Made by a program: the position numbers and the translations under genes. From a virus, in IMG/VR virus record IMGVR_UViG_3300025086_000094, positions 1 to 37,430 of that record: DNA of 37,430 bases; one strand, 5' to 3'. The notes under the pieces are model-generated. The model was not told where the DNA came from. It was given only the letters and a program-made list of their open reading frames with translations, and searched no databases. This document shows, piece after piece, positions 18,820 through 29,028 of the stretch (position 1 is the stretch's first letter; every line of letters begins with the position of its first letter).

Positions 18820-19569
18820 TTAACTCATTTTAAGTGCGCCTCCTAAGAACGCTGATCCTACCTGTCCGTATGCTCCAGCAGCCGCTAAATCAGCTTGCAT
18901 CATACCAGCTTGAGCGTCGTTAGCCATTTGCATATAATTCATTTGCATTGCAGACGCATTATTAAGATCTTGCATTGATCTAGCCTCTAAAGTTTCTTGC
19001 ATAAATTGATTGCCTTGACCTTGTAGAGTCATGACTTTTTCTTCACCAGCAGCTTTTAATGTATCAACATCCATTTGTCCTTTAGCTATCTGAGCTTGAA
19101 CTTCCATAGCTCCTTGTGCAGCTAGTTTTTGATTTTGCGCCTCTTGTCTTTGTATGTCAGCAGAAATACCTCTTTTACTTTGAAGTGCAGCTTGTGCTAA
19201 TGCTGTAGCTCCTCCACCACCAGAACCAGTCATAGCTATAGTGTCTAATGTATTTGCTAAAGCTATATCAGCTTGTTCTGCTTGATATTCTGCAGCTTGA
19301 GTAGCAACGCCTAAATTAGCATATTGATTAGTTAACTTTGCGTAAGGATTTTTCATGTTTGCAAACGCATTAGTCATGTTTTTATATGGATTATATACGT
19401 TTGGTCTATTTTCCTTTATTCTATTAAGTTCTCTCTCCCATCGAGCTGCATCGCTTGCTGCTTGACCAGCCATTGACTCAGCTTGCTCTTTAGCTTGATT
19501 ATTTTTCCAGAGAGAAGCCGCTGTGCTAGCACCACCTATTAAAAGAGCTGTAGTTATTCCTATTGGCAT
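18820..19569 (-). CDS. internal virion protein, gp14-like (Ala/Gln-rich)
   Basis: The 249-residue protein starts with a hydrophobic, Gly/Ala-rich segment (GITTALLIGGASTAASLW, 4-21) and continues with long Ala/Gln/Met-rich helices, an NPY-rich section (56-87), a GSGGGG loop (116-121) and a Gly/Ala-rich end. This composition, with an N-terminal membrane-inserting segment, is typical of T7 gp14-like or P22 gp7-type ejection proteins, which line the channel through the cell envelope. It lies directly upstream of the 566- and 3458-residue genes. Assignment rests on composition, length and order, not on a diagnostic motif. Confidence 0.65.
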   Translation of the reverse strand: MPIGITTALLIGGASTAASLWKNNQAKEQAESMAGQAASDAARWERELNRIKENRPNVYNPYKNMTNAFANMKNPYAKLTNQYANLGVATQAAEYQAEQADIALANTLDTIAMTGSGGGGATALAQAALQSKRGISADIQRQEAQNQKLAAQGAMEVQAQIAKGQMDVDTLKAAGEEKVMTLQGQGNQFMQETLEARSMQDLNNASAMQMNYMQMANDAQAGMMQADLAAAGAYGQVGSAFLGGALKMS

Positions 19570-19610
19570 ATTATAAGTATTAAAAGTTTATTATTAGTAT
19601 AGTTACACAT

Positions 19611-21491
19611 TTAAAATCCTGATTTACTAAAAGTTGTGGATACTGCAAAAAGTTCTTTCATACCTCCAACATCTGTAACGTCGTCTACAGAAAAAGTAAC
19701 AGTAGCATAATTTGCTTTTACGCCTGCTGTATGTTCATTATCATTTATAGAACTAAATTGTATTTCATCAGGTCTAGTAACAGAATTGCTTCTTAAAGAA
19801 CCAACATATAGATTTTCTTTTCTATCAAATCCAGATCTATATATAGGAGGTGTTTGTATATTAATTCCATATCTAGGACCAGCTGGAGCTGGAGTAGAAT
19901 CATAAGCTCCGTCTATGTAACTTCTGATAGGTATAATAGAATCTTTATAAGAATTATATATATTAAAGTTATAACCTAAGTTATCTACAAAGTTGTCTTT
20001 TTCTTGCATGTCAGATTCAAAAGAGCCACACTGCCATCCGCTGGTTCCCTCATAGTTTACAGTTAAAAAGTTTTTACTTAAATCTGGTTGAGGATTAAAA
20101 ACAAAAGTTACCCTAGAAGGTGTTCTAACACCGTAAAAATTACTTCTATTATTACCTGAGTTAACATTATGTTCATAAAGTTTACCACAATAAGCAGAGT
20201 AATATTTATTTTTTAAACTACCACACCATTCTGGATTATAGCTAAAGTAACTTGTCCAACCTAAAACTGACTCATCAAAAGCTAAAGTAGAATAACTTTC
20301 TTGTCCTTGATTTTCTACAAAGTATGAGTCACCCTGCTGCAATGATAATTGATATTGTTTAGTATATATATCCCAACCACCAATTATTCTTGGCTTAGTA
20401 AAACCAGTGATCTTCACTTGATCACCATTTACAACCGTACCTGGTAGAGGATCACTAAATGTTATTGTGTACAAACCTTGATTGTCTGCTATGTTTGTAA
20501 CTGTTCCTATAGGTAGAAAGTTAGCGTTACCATCAGAGTAAGAAACAACACTGCCTATATTAATTAAATCAGCAACTTGATTAGCAATAACAGATACTAC
20601 ATTAGGAGAACTTGGATTAAAGTTTCCACCGACACTTATTGTAAATAAAAACTCCTTGTAATTAAGTTGATCTTTATAAGTTGAAAAAGAGTCTCTAAAC
20701 CAGTCAACCATACCGTAATTTGATATCTCTGTTAAACCATCTCTAGATAATCTCATAACAGCATTTCTACTAGTATCTGTAAAATATTTTCTAAAACCAT
20801 AAACTGCGAATGATTCCGGGTTTTTGCTTATTCCGTAATCACCTACATAAGGCACTATTTGACCTATAACTAAATTAGTTGATGTAACAGCTCCACCACC
20901 CTCAGCAGAGAATATAGCATCTTTATCTATCAAAGCTCTGCTTATTTTATCTTCTTGACAAACTATTAAATTAGTATCTTCAGCATATAACTTTTGAACA
21001 CTTCCGTTGTGAGGATCTAAAGCTTTTGTTATAGCATCACCTACAGGAAAAACATTTGTTTCATTGAAGTTGGTATTACTATTAAACGGTCCAGAATATA
21101 TCAACGCATTTGATCTAACTTTTTGTAATGGATTTTTTTCGTTTAAGTAAGCTTTAACTCCTAAATCAGTAACAACATTATTAAATCCACCTCTTATTCT
21201 ACTTTCTTCTATATAATAATTTTGGCTAACAAAAGTTGGATCTGGTGTATTTCCTGGTTCATACCCAGAGCAACCTAAAGAATTATTTGTAGGTGTACTG
21301 TCGCTTTGTTCAGCATCTGCAAAGTCTATTGGTCCTGGCCAAGTAAAATTACCATTAGTATTAGTAACTACATAACTACCAGTTGATGTTCCTTTTTCTG
21401 TAACTTCAGTACACAGATCTCCAGTACCTATTCTTTTAACCCAATACGAGTTAAAGTAACTAACTTCTATTATTCCGTTAAAATTACTCAT
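19611..21491 (-). CDS. tail nozzle/stabilisation-type beta-rich structural protein
   Basis: The 626-residue protein is beta-rich with many Gly, Asn, Tyr and Ser and few charges. The blocks AEDTNLIVCQEDKISRALIDK (in pieces, around 165-190), SKNPESFAVYGFRKYFTD and NAVMRLSRDGLTEISNYG, plus a C-terminal DVTDVGGMKELFAVST, look like repeated beta-propeller or beta-sandwich strands seen, from memory, in podovirus tail nozzle or stabilisation proteins of Bacteroidota phages. It would form part of the tail tip between the ring proteins and the receptor-binding parts. It follows the 237-residue gene by 2 nt. It may share one functional unit with the 1611-residue protein upstream. Confidence 0.6.
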   Translation of the reverse strand: MSNFNGIIEVSYFNSYWVKRIGTGDLCTEVTEKGTSTGSYVVTNTNGNFTWPGPIDFADAEQSDSTPTNNSLGCSGYEPGNTPDPTFVSQNYYIEESRIRGGFNNVVTDLGVKAYLNEKNPLQKVRSNALIYSGPFNSNTNFNETNVFPVGDAITKALDPHNGSVQKLYAEDTNLIVCQEDKISRALIDKDAIFSAEGGGAVTSTNLVIGQIVPYVGDYGISKNPESFAVYGFRKYFTDTSRNAVMRLSRDGLTEISNYGMVDWFRDSFSTYKDQLNYKEFLFTISVGGNFNPSSPNVVSVIANQVADLINIGSVVSYSDGNANFLPIGTVTNIADNQGLYTITFSDPLPGTVVNGDQVKITGFTKPRIIGGWDIYTKQYQLSLQQGDSYFVENQGQESYSTLAFDESVLGWTSYFSYNPEWCGSLKNKYYSAYCGKLYEHNVNSGNNRSNFYGVRTPSRVTFVFNPQPDLSKNFLTVNYEGTSGWQCGSFESDMQEKDNFVDNLGYNFNIYNSYKDSIIPIRSYIDGAYDSTPAPAGPRYGINIQTPPIYRSGFDRKENLYVGSLRSNSVTRPDEIQFSSINDNEHTAGVKANYATVTFSVDDVTDVGGMKELFAVSTTFSKSGF

Positions 21492-21493
21492 AG

Positions 21494-22207
21494 TTAAGCT
21501 TTTAGTCTTACTGATATTGGTGCGTTTATAAGAACTTGAGTAGCTCCCACACCATTAGGCGCCCATTGCCCATAATTATCCCAAATTCTTAATTGATGAC
21601 CAAATTTACCACCGGTAGTAGGATACATTTGACCAGCATTGAAGTTGTTAGTGTCAATTCTCATAAATATTTTCCACACGTCATATGTTTCTTTTATGTC
21701 AGTCCATTGATTTAAGTTTCCTTCTGAGGCTTGTACAGCATTTAAAAATTCACCTTCACTAACAACAGGGTTAAGGTTCGGTAAAGGGTTTGTTAAACAA
21801 TTACCCATTTCAGATCCTTGCCAATACCATTCAATTTGAACACCCCATTCAATAGGTGCTGATGCTGGTTGTCCAGCACCTCCCCAACCTATATTAGCTA
21901 TATTACTAACATATCCACGGTTGTTTGAATTAAGACTTTGTGTTGCTTGACTTCTACAATGCCATCCTATAGCTGCGCCATTATAAACATTAGGATTTTC
22001 AGTAAAATCTCCAGTATTGGGTCCGTTATCTCCTATCTCTTGTTCAGGCACATTTCCTGTACCAGGGCCTGGACTCCAAATAGCATTAGCTGAAGTTAAA
22101 GCTATTGCTCTACATCTAGATATTTGACCACTTGTAGCAAAATTAACTCCTGAACCAGGGTAAGTTAGTATACATCCGTATCCTTGACCAAATTGACTTA
22201 TTGCCAT
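21494..22207 (-). CDS. putative tail protein, Gly/Asn/Trp-rich (237 aa)
   Basis: The 237-residue product is beta-rich, with 13 or so Trp, many Gly and Asn, four Cys and few charged residues, typical of extracellular virion proteins such as tail tip, fibre or receptor-binding modules. No family motif is recognised. It sits between two large tail proteins, 17 nt after the 1611-residue gene and 2 nt before the 626-residue gene, so a role in the tail is inferred from context. The high Cys and Trp content compared with its neighbours suggests a compact, perhaps host-facing domain. A carbohydrate-binding role would be speculation. Confidence 0.5.
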   Translation of the reverse strand: MAISQFGQGYGCILTYPGSGVNFATSGQISRCRAIALTSANAIWSPGPGTGNVPEQEIGDNGPNTGDFTENPNVYNGAAIGWHCRSQATQSLNSNNRGYVSNIANIGWGGAGQPASAPIEWGVQIEWYWQGSEMGNCLTNPLPNLNPVVSEGEFLNAVQASEGNLNQWTDIKETYDVWKIFMRIDTNNFNAGQMYPTTGGKFGHQLRIWDNYGQWAPNGVGATQVLINAPISVRLKA

Positions 22208-22224
22208 ATTTATTAACTTTAAAT

Positions 22225-25200
22225 TTACATACTAATTATTGAACCATTTCCACCTTGTCTATCTGGATGCTGTGCAAATGCAGTAGAAGGCGGTATACCA
22301 CCACAAGCGTTTCCTGGTGGAGGCCCAGGATTTGTTGGGCTAAAAGGTGATATAACGCTTAAAACTTGAGACGATGGAGCTGTGTCAGAACTAGCCGTTG
22401 ATATGCTATTTGTTCCTTGATTACAACACCAATATGATAAGTTGGAAAGATCGGTATTATCAATATCAAACAAGGGGTTATACCCATCTGCTCCTACGAA
22501 TCCACTTGTATAGTATCCTTCTATCAAACCGTTAGCTTGTGTAATAGGAACTCCAAAATCTATTCTTATACCTTCTTGATTTGTAATATTACTCTCTACA
22601 TCTGATCTTAAACTTAATGCAGATCCATTAGCATCTCGTGCTATTAGTTTTATATATCTTGAAGCTAACCATGGTTCAGTTCTTCCAGGTCTTATTGTAG
22701 CTGCATCTTGCTGCATCGCTTGAAACCCAGATAAAAAATAAGGTTGATTAGTGTCTGGATTTATTTTTGGTTGACCAAAAGCATCAACTAAGTCAGGATC
22801 GCTACTTCTATACCAAGTTGGATTAAAAGCAACTTGAAAACTATCTACTCCATCAGGTATATTATAACTAGTAGGCGTTAACGTTGGTGATGAAAGACCA
22901 CCTGGTTGAATATAAAAACCATCATAAACTGTTACTACAGAGTTTACAGTGGTACTAGTTCCTGTTTTGCTTTGAAAAACCGTAGAGGTTACTGTTATTT
23001 GATCCGAGCTAACTATGCAAGAGTTAAATTCTTGTTGAAAGTTTGGATTTGTACTCGTGCTTGTTAAATCGCAATTAGAAACTTCTAAATCTAAAGTTGT
23101 TTCAGACCATTCATTAACAGTTAAACCTTGTATAAAAAACTCAGCACCAGATCCATTTTTTATATAAACTCTTCTATCAATAGGAGAAGAATTTCCTTGA
23201 CTTGCTACAGCATATTTACCTAATACAACTGTTGATGAATTATCAACAATATTAATTACCTCTCCTGTAGGATTATTTGGATATCCACCATTTCCATCAA
23301 TTAAAGGAAAACCTTGGAATTGAGGGAAAAAGTTTGTGATAGCTACAGAATAAGTATAATAATTAGTTAAATTATTACTTCCTATTTGTGTGTCTTCTAC
23401 TTCAAATAAAAACACTCTCTGATTTGAGCTAGCTTGCTCTATGAAAACAACAGGTGTTGTAGCTTCAATATTGTATTCATTAGTATTAGGAACTTGAACA
23501 ACGTTATAATCGCTAGTTAAATTTACACCATTTCCATCAATAACTGAAATTAAAGTTATATTACTACTTACGGTTTGACCAGCACCATCAACAGCAAAAA
23601 CTTTTCCTACAACTGCTGGAGAGGTACTTGAAGGTTCTAGATTTTCAGGTTGGAAAAATTCAGAAGCACCTCCAACCCCAGCAACATCGTTTTGAGAAAC
23701 TATTAAATCATTTAATTCTGATATTAAACCACTAGTAGTTGTTTCCCAGAATATATCTAATTCAGATATAGTAGGTTCAGTTTCAATTACAGAAAAAGTT
23801 TGAGGCTCTGAAGAACCAGATCCTATTTGAAAAGTATTACTGAATATAGCGGTAAAAGGATTTGTATTGGTTTTATATAAACCAGTTCTTTTGTTTGTTG
23901 TAAAAGTATCATTCCAATCAGACATAAACTTAACAACATCATATTCTGTAATTGTGTCAATTTGAGATGGGTATACTAACGTTGTACCTGGTCTAGGTTT
24001 TTCTTGACTATCTGGTATAAAAAATTTATCTGCTTGCTGCATAGCAACTCTAGGATAAAATATCTTATCGCTAGTTGAGAATTGATTTTGATTAGGTCTA
24101 ACATCAGAAAGATCTGCAGGAACTTTATTAACATTATCTGTTAGTAAAGTTGTAGTCATTTCGTCTGGAGAAGAAACAGAAGCAGTTGTAATTATTGCTT
24201 GGCCTGAATCTTGAAATAACAAAGCTTGTGTAGGTTGAGAATTTGCAACTGAAGGAGCAGGTGCAGTAGATATAGCGCTAGAAGTATTAACGTTGAATAT
24301 CCAAGGGTTTTTTGCGCAACAGCTATTATCTGAAACATCTCCAGGTTGGATTGGTACTGGAATTGGAGTAGGGGTATTATCACAAAATGGATAATAAGTT
24401 TGAGCAGCAATTGGACTAAACTCTATAGTAGTGTCATCTAAAATATCAACTATTTCATAACTATCGCAAGTAACACCTGTAGACCCACATTGAAATACAG
24501 CTGGAGAATTTGGAGGAAGATTAGCATTTGTGCCAGTTTGATAACTTCCAGATTTTAAAACAAATTTCATTCCCGCTCTAAGTCCATCTGTAGTTGATAA
24601 ACCAGTTAAAGTGTTAGAACCAACAAATACTTCATTTGTAGTTTCTGCACCACAATTAGCTGCACCACCAGTCACATTACGTCTATTCCAGTCTACAGAA
24701 ATTGATCCACCTAAAGGAACACCGTAAAGCAGACTAGGTAAATATACATTATAGTAATCTTGTTGTTTTTGTTTTACAACTATTTTATAACTATACCATC
24801 CAGTTGGATTATCTGGACTATAAAGTCCTGGATAACCTTCTCTATCAGCTATTGTTTCTGGTATTACGTTTCTAAAAAACACTTTCAAACTGTCTCCAAA
24901 CCATTCTAAAACCTCAGATGATCCATTAAATTGATCAGGCTTATATGCATGATATATTGTAGAATCACCATAAAAATTTCCAGAACCAGCAGGGGCTTCA
25001 ATTTTACCGCCTTCTAATGGATCAGCTAATATAACGTCTGATTGTCTTCCATATCTATCTTGAAGTATTATCCCTACTTGATATGTTCTATTTTGTTTTA
25101 AAGTGTGATTAGGATATTCTACAAAACTATCTATTGTGCCTAAGTCATTAGGACCAAATTTAGTTCCGGAATTTACTAAATAATCTAAAGTTAAAGGAGA

Positions 25201-27060
25201 AGTATGTTTATCTACAAAGTTACCGTATATTACTCTATTACCAGAGGTTTCTTGTGCTAACGCTTTCAAAGGGACTTTATCTGACACTCTGGTTATAACT
25301 TTTTCTGGTAGTGTTTTAAAAGGTTTTCCTGATTGATAATTATACGTTATTGTGTTTGTTGAGTTATTTACTACACTTAAATTTGACGAAGTAGTGTCTA
25401 TATCTTCTACAACTTTTAAAGCTAAAGCATCTGATTCTTTGTATATTATTTGAATTTCTTTAACTTTTAATTTGTCAAAAAGTTCATTAGCTTGAAATTC
25501 TAAAGGTATACTAAATTTTATTTGATTTACTTTATTTTCAAACCACTTAAGTACAGTTTCTGTACCAGCTTCAGACTGTTGGTTTACCATTGAGTCTGTT
25601 AAACCAGAATTAAATGCACCTATTCTGTTCAACATATAACCATCTTGTTCTGGAATAAATACTGGTTGAGTAAAAGGAGAAAGAAGAGAATATTCGTTAT
25701 CATCAAACTTAAATCTATAAGCAAATCTAACAAACTTATCTTTTAAGTTTTCTTTATCTCCAGCAAAATTATCTTGATATTGAGGATTAGGTAAACATAA
25801 ATCAAAAAACACAGATTGACCAGCAAATAAAGTAAAGTTTTGTTGTAGTCTAAAACTGTCTAGGGTGGCTCCGTTTACAACGAAATTAATTCCATTTAAT
25901 CTATTTCCGTTAACATCTTCTAAATTCTCATTAATGACACTAGAAAAAACACCACAACCGACGTACATTGCTGGATCTAAATTTGTTCCACCTGACTGTA
26001 AATCATTACCAAAAAGTTGCCAATCAACTCTAGGAGACATCCAAAAAGCTTTTGTATTACCAGTTGGTGAGAAAGCTATAGAATCTCCAGCACTAAATAA
26101 AACAGCTTGAGAATCATCATTTCTTAATTCAATTCTAGCTGATGGAGGTAAAAACTTTGAAGTAGCATCTACTGCATTATTTTTAAATAATCTTATTTCT
26201 TTTCCAATTTGTGTAGATTGATTAGATAACCTTCTCCATACTATTATACCATTTTTATTACCTGTTGTAGAACTGTATCTAAAATCAGCTATGTATAAAG
26301 GTTTATCTTCACCTACAATATTTATTTGATCATATTTTTTATAATCATTTAATCTTGGCCAATCTGTATTACCCGCTTGATAAAAAACAGTTGCAGCTAT
26401 TGTTTCTGTTGGGCTAGTATCGGGCCATGGAAGCCAGTCATAGTCTTCCCAAAATACATTATTTATAGTTCTTTTCTCTAATATTTTTATTGGAAGAACA
26501 GGTGCATATTTAGCTACTGATACTTGATCTTCATTAGTGTAGTATGGTTGAGTTTGAAAATAAGCTCTTGCAGTTTCTATATTTATTTTTCTAGGTTGAT
26601 TTCTATTGTCGGTCCAAAAAAGTAAATCTTCTATTATATTTATTCCTGTTATATAGTTACCTGTTGAAAAATTCAAAAAACTACCCTCTACTAATATATT
26701 AGATGTTTTTGTTTTGATATTGTATTCTGCAATTAAACACGTTGCATTTGCTGTTGCAGGACTTTTTTGTTGATCAAAACTAGTATCACAATAGTTTGTT
26801 AAAAAAAGATAAACACTGTTTTTTTCATTACTAGTATAACCACCTATGCACTGTAGATTAGTAGGTATAGTAGCACCGTTGGGAAATAAAGTACTTATTA
26901 ACTCGTTTCCTAAAACATTTTCTAATGCGCCTACATCAGAATCTTCTGACTTGCTTACTGCTATGTTTAATGCGTCTCTATATTGTCCACCTGATAATAA
27001 CCTATCGTCAAGGTCTTTATTCATTTTAGACTCTACAAAAGTATGCTTTGCTTGTGCCAT
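22225..27060 (-). CDS. large tail nozzle/hub protein with N-terminal beta-propeller region (1611 aa)
   Basis: The first 150 residues carry NKDLDDRLLSGGQYRDALN (14-32), SEDSDVGALENVLGN (37-51) and then strand blocks (CIGGYTSNEKNSVYLFLTN, LIAEYNIKTK, IEDLLFWTDNRNQPRKIN), a pattern I associate with phage tail nozzle/hub beta-propellers that count and compare values along a blade repeat. DKFVRFAYRFKFDDNEYSLLSPFTQPVF (about 455-482, in pieces) belongs to the same conserved section. The middle and C-terminus (about 1100-1611) look like stacked beta-sandwich modules, with LDIFWETTTSGLISELND near 1130. The end is Gly/Pro-rich with several Cys. It would form the main tail-tip structure. It lies directly after the ring-protein genes. 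Motif recall is from memory; a tail role is well supported by context and composition. Confidence 0.65.
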   Translation of the reverse strand: MAQAKHTFVESKMNKDLDDRLLSGGQYRDALNIAVSKSEDSDVGALENVLGNELISTLFPNGATIPTNLQCIGGYTSNEKNSVYLFLTNYCDTSFDQQKSPATANATCLIAEYNIKTKTSNILVEGSFLNFSTGNYITGINIIEDLLFWTDNRNQPRKINIETARAYFQTQPYYTNEDQVSVAKYAPVLPIKILEKRTINNVFWEDYDWLPWPDTSPTETIAATVFYQAGNTDWPRLNDYKKYDQINIVGEDKPLYIADFRYSSTTGNKNGIIVWRRLSNQSTQIGKEIRLFKNNAVDATSKFLPPSARIELRNDDSQAVLFSAGDSIAFSPTGNTKAFWMSPRVDWQLFGNDLQSGGTNLDPAMYVGCGVFSSVINENLEDVNGNRLNGINFVVNGATLDSFRLQQNFTLFAGQSVFFDLCLPNPQYQDNFAGDKENLKDKFVRFAYRFKFDDNEYSLLSPFTQPVFIPEQDGYMLNRIGAFNSGLTDSMVNQQSEAGTETVLKWFENKVNQIKFSIPLEFQANELFDKLKVKEIQIIYKESDALALKVVEDIDTTSSNLSVVNNSTNTITYNYQSGKPFKTLPEKVITRVSDKVPLKALAQETSGNRVIYGNFVDKHTSPLTLDYLVNSGTKFGPNDLGTIDSFVEYPNHTLKQNRTYQVGIILQDRYGRQSDVILADPLEGGKIEAPAGSGNFYGDSTIYHAYKPDQFNGSSEVLEWFGDSLKVFFRNVIPETIADREGYPGLYSPDNPTGWYSYKIVVKQKQQDYYNVYLPSLLYGVPLGGSISVDWNRRNVTGGAANCGAETTNEVFVGSNTLTGLSTTDGLRAGMKFVLKSGSYQTGTNANLPPNSPAVFQCGSTGVTCDSYEIVDILDDTTIEFSPIAAQTYYPFCDNTPTPIPVPIQPGDVSDNSCCAKNPWIFNVNTSSAISTAPAPSVANSQPTQALLFQDSGQAIITTASVSSPDEMTTTLLTDNVNKVPADLSDVRPNQNQFSTSDKIFYPRVAMQQADKFFIPDSQEKPRPGTTLVYPSQIDTITEYDVVKFMSDWNDTFTTNKRTGLYKTNTNPFTAIFSNTFQIGSGSSEPQTFSVIETEPTISELDIFWETTTSGLISELNDLIVSQNDVAGVGGASEFFQPENLEPSSTSPAVVGKVFAVDGAGQTVSSNITLISVIDGNGVNLTSDYNVVQVPNTNEYNIEATTPVVFIEQASSNQRVFLFEVEDTQIGSNNLTNYYTYSVAITNFFPQFQGFPLIDGNGGYPNNPTGEVINIVDNSSTVVLGKYAVASQGNSSPIDRRVYIKNGSGAEFFIQGLTVNEWSETTLDLEVSNCDLTSTSTNPNFQQEFNSCIVSSDQITVTSTVFQSKTGTSTTVNSVVTVYDGFYIQPGGLSSPTLTPTSYNIPDGVDSFQVAFNPTWYRSSDPDLVDAFGQPKINPDTNQPYFLSGFQAMQQDAATIRPGRTEPWLASRYIKLIARDANGSALSLRSDVESNITNQEGIRIDFGVPITQANGLIEGYYTSGFVGADGYNPLFDIDNTDLSNLSYWCCNQGTNSISTASSDTAPSSQVLSVISPFSPTNPGPPPGNACGGIPPSTAFAQHPDRQGGNGSIISM

Positions 27061-27063
27061 GTA

Positions 27064-28251
27064 TTAATGTTTTAACCACTTAGATTTACCTCTCATAACT
27101 TGTATTAGAGTATCTAATTTTAAATTTTGTAATCTTATCTTAGCGTTTCTTAATTGAGCTCTTCTATCTTTTTTAAATCTTTGAACCACATACTCAGGTG
27201 TTCCTATTTTGCTTGACAATATGCTATAAGCTATATGCATGTACATAGCTTCTTCTATCATTTTAGGCACTTTAGAATCTAAATCGTATGCTAAACCGTC
27301 TGATACGTATTCTATAATTACAATTTTTTTACACAAGTTACTACTAAATCCAAATGTTCCTTTTCTATCATCTATAGTGAACCAACCGTTAGATTGTGAA
27401 ACTACAGGATCTAAACCATATCTTTGTCCATAAGCTGTTTTCCACCAAGCATAATTGTATATATTAGATGCTTGATTATTTTCCCAATTAAACTCTCCAT
27501 TGAGATCGTACTTATCAAATTCTTTCCACCTATCTTCAGTTATTGAAGTAGATGCTTGTATATTTTGTTCTAAATTGTCTTGAATATATGTACCTTCTCC
27601 ATCTTGTATAAGTGGATCTGTTGGATCCATAGTTAGTGTTCCAGCTGGAAAAATAGTTCTTTGAACACCGTTTTCATCAACCCATGATAATCTAGTATAA
27701 TTAACATAGTCTTGTGGTATTATTATATTTAAGTTGTTTGGAACTTGAACCTCTTGAGACTTTAAACTTTTTAAGGTATCATAACTAAACTCTTGCAAAC
27801 CTCTCTTCGCATGGAATATAACGTCTTTTCTAGCAACTCTAGATATATACTTACCATCACCAACGTAAGCTGTCATAAAGTTACTTATTATATCGTTTAG
27901 TTTCACATATTGATATTCACCGTTGTTATTCCATATAGCTTGTGTTCCTAATTGAAGTAAAATAACATCCCCATTAGATATATCAACTACATTATTGTTA
28001 GCATCTAATACTTGGGCTTTTATTTTAAAAGTTTGTTGATTTACAAATTCATATCCAAAACTTTGATCACCTGGTTGTTCTACTTGGTTTACAGATATTG
28101 AAAAATTAGTATTAGATACACTTTGTATTGTAGGAATAAGTTTAGTATCACCTGTCCAAGTGTATTCTTTTTCAGTTGCATTACCACCATCGTGAATATA
28201 GTTTTGTTGACCAGCGTAATATTGAGCGTTTGTTTCTGTAATTAGTCCCAT
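27064..28251 (-). CDS. head-tail ring/tail tube protein (gp11-like)
   Basis: The 395-residue protein has a beta-rich N-terminus (1-125), a central helix-strand block GKYISRVARKDVIFHAKRG and PQDYVNYTRLSWVDENGVQ, then FPAGTLTMDPTDPLIQDG, and a helical basic C-terminus (MIEEAMYMHIAYSILSS, KKDRRAQLRNAKIRLQN). Helical ends with a beta domain fit ring proteins that sit between portal and nozzle, like T7 gp11 or the crAss-like ring proteins. I recall similar blocks in structural proteins of Bacteroidota podoviruses. It starts 3 nt from the stop of the preceding ring candidate and ends 3 nt before the nozzle gene. Role is from position plus recalled pattern. Confidence 0.6.
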   Translation of the reverse strand: MGLITETNAQYYAGQQNYIHDGGNATEKEYTWTGDTKLIPTIQSVSNTNFSISVNQVEQPGDQSFGYEFVNQQTFKIKAQVLDANNNVVDISNGDVILLQLGTQAIWNNNGEYQYVKLNDIISNFMTAYVGDGKYISRVARKDVIFHAKRGLQEFSYDTLKSLKSQEVQVPNNLNIIIPQDYVNYTRLSWVDENGVQRTIFPAGTLTMDPTDPLIQDGEGTYIQDNLEQNIQASTSITEDRWKEFDKYDLNGEFNWENNQASNIYNYAWWKTAYGQRYGLDPVVSQSNGWFTIDDRKGTFGFSSNLCKKIVIIEYVSDGLAYDLDSKVPKMIEEAMYMHIAYSILSSKIGTPEYVVQRFKKDRRAQLRNAKIRLQNLKLDTLIQVMRGKSKWLKH

Positions 28252-28254
28252 TTA

Positions 28255-28977
28255 TTAAGATTTTTCATTTTGATTTTCCTGACCAACGAACGCGGCCGCT
28301 GTTTGTATAACTTGCTGATCTCTTATTATAACACCACAATAAGTTAATATAGTATTTATTAACTCTACTTGATCTATAGAAGATATTTCAAAATCCACAC
28401 TAGGGTTTGTAATCGCGGTGACTGGGTTAAATATATAATTACCAACTTGACCTAAACTATAATTCCATTCAGGTTTTTGTGGTTTTTTAATATAAAACAC
28501 CGTTAATTTATCAACAGGTAAATCATTTGGAAATGTAACTATATCATCTCCTTTTATAGTAAAAGCAGGATAGTCTTCAGTAGGTCTAGTTAAGTTAGAT
28601 CTTATAGCTAGATTAAAATCATGACGAGTCATCTCTTCTAACTCTACAGGTAAAGAGAAATCTTTAGTATATTCTATAGTTCCTAATCTATGAAGTTCTG
28701 GTGATAAGTCAGATAATTTTTTATTTGAGTTTACAAATGCAGAAGACACCGCAAACATATCTATCTTTTCTTGAATAGTTTTAACTCTGTTTGAATACTC
28801 ACTGTCATTAGGCGGCATTCTCAACGCTTGATTAAGGTCTTCAAAATACTTTTCAAAAATAGTTAATTGAGCTTGTTCTGCTAAACTATTAAACTCAGTA
28901 GGTGGTATATAACCCCTTTGCTCTTTGTTTAATATATACATAACAGTTTGGTAAACGTTGTTTATATCTATCGCCAT
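28255..28977 (-). CDS. portal-proximal ring/adaptor protein
   Basis: The 240-residue protein begins with helices (VYQTVMYILNKEQRGYIPP, 8-26, then EFNSLAEQAQLTIFEKYFEDLNQAL), has a beta-strand middle (LPVELEEMTRHDF, DYPAFTIKGDDIVTFPND) and a helical C-terminus. NKEQRGYIPPTEFN followed by AEQAQ is a motif I associate with adaptor or ring proteins of Bacteroidota podoviruses, including crAss-like phages. It would dock under the portal and start the neck. It is followed closely by a second ring candidate and then the nozzle gene, as expected for head-to-tail order. A terminator lies just upstream of its start, so its transcript may depend on read-through or a promoter that I could not identify. 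Confidence 0.6.
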   Translation of the reverse strand: MAIDINNVYQTVMYILNKEQRGYIPPTEFNSLAEQAQLTIFEKYFEDLNQALRMPPNDSEYSNRVKTIQEKIDMFAVSSAFVNSNKKLSDLSPELHRLGTIEYTKDFSLPVELEEMTRHDFNLAIRSNLTRPTEDYPAFTIKGDDIVTFPNDLPVDKLTVFYIKKPQKPEWNYSLGQVGNYIFNPVTAITNPSVDFEISSIDQVELINTILTYCGVIIRDQQVIQTAAAFVGQENQNEKS

Positions 28978-28988
28978 TTTTTTATATT

Positions 28989-29013
28989 AAAAAGGCGGCC
29001 GCATAGCCGCCTT
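28989..29013 (-). terminator. intrinsic terminator downstream of the 258-residue gene
   Basis: Read on the - strand, an 8-bp perfect GC-rich stem (AAGGCGGC with GCCGCCTT) closes the loop TATGCG and ends in TTTTT. It lies 16 nt beyond the stop of the 258-residue gene and just before the adaptor gene start, so it would cut transcript level between the head genes and the neck/tail genes. Confidence 0.85.
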
Positions 29014-29028
29014 ATTTATAATCACTTG

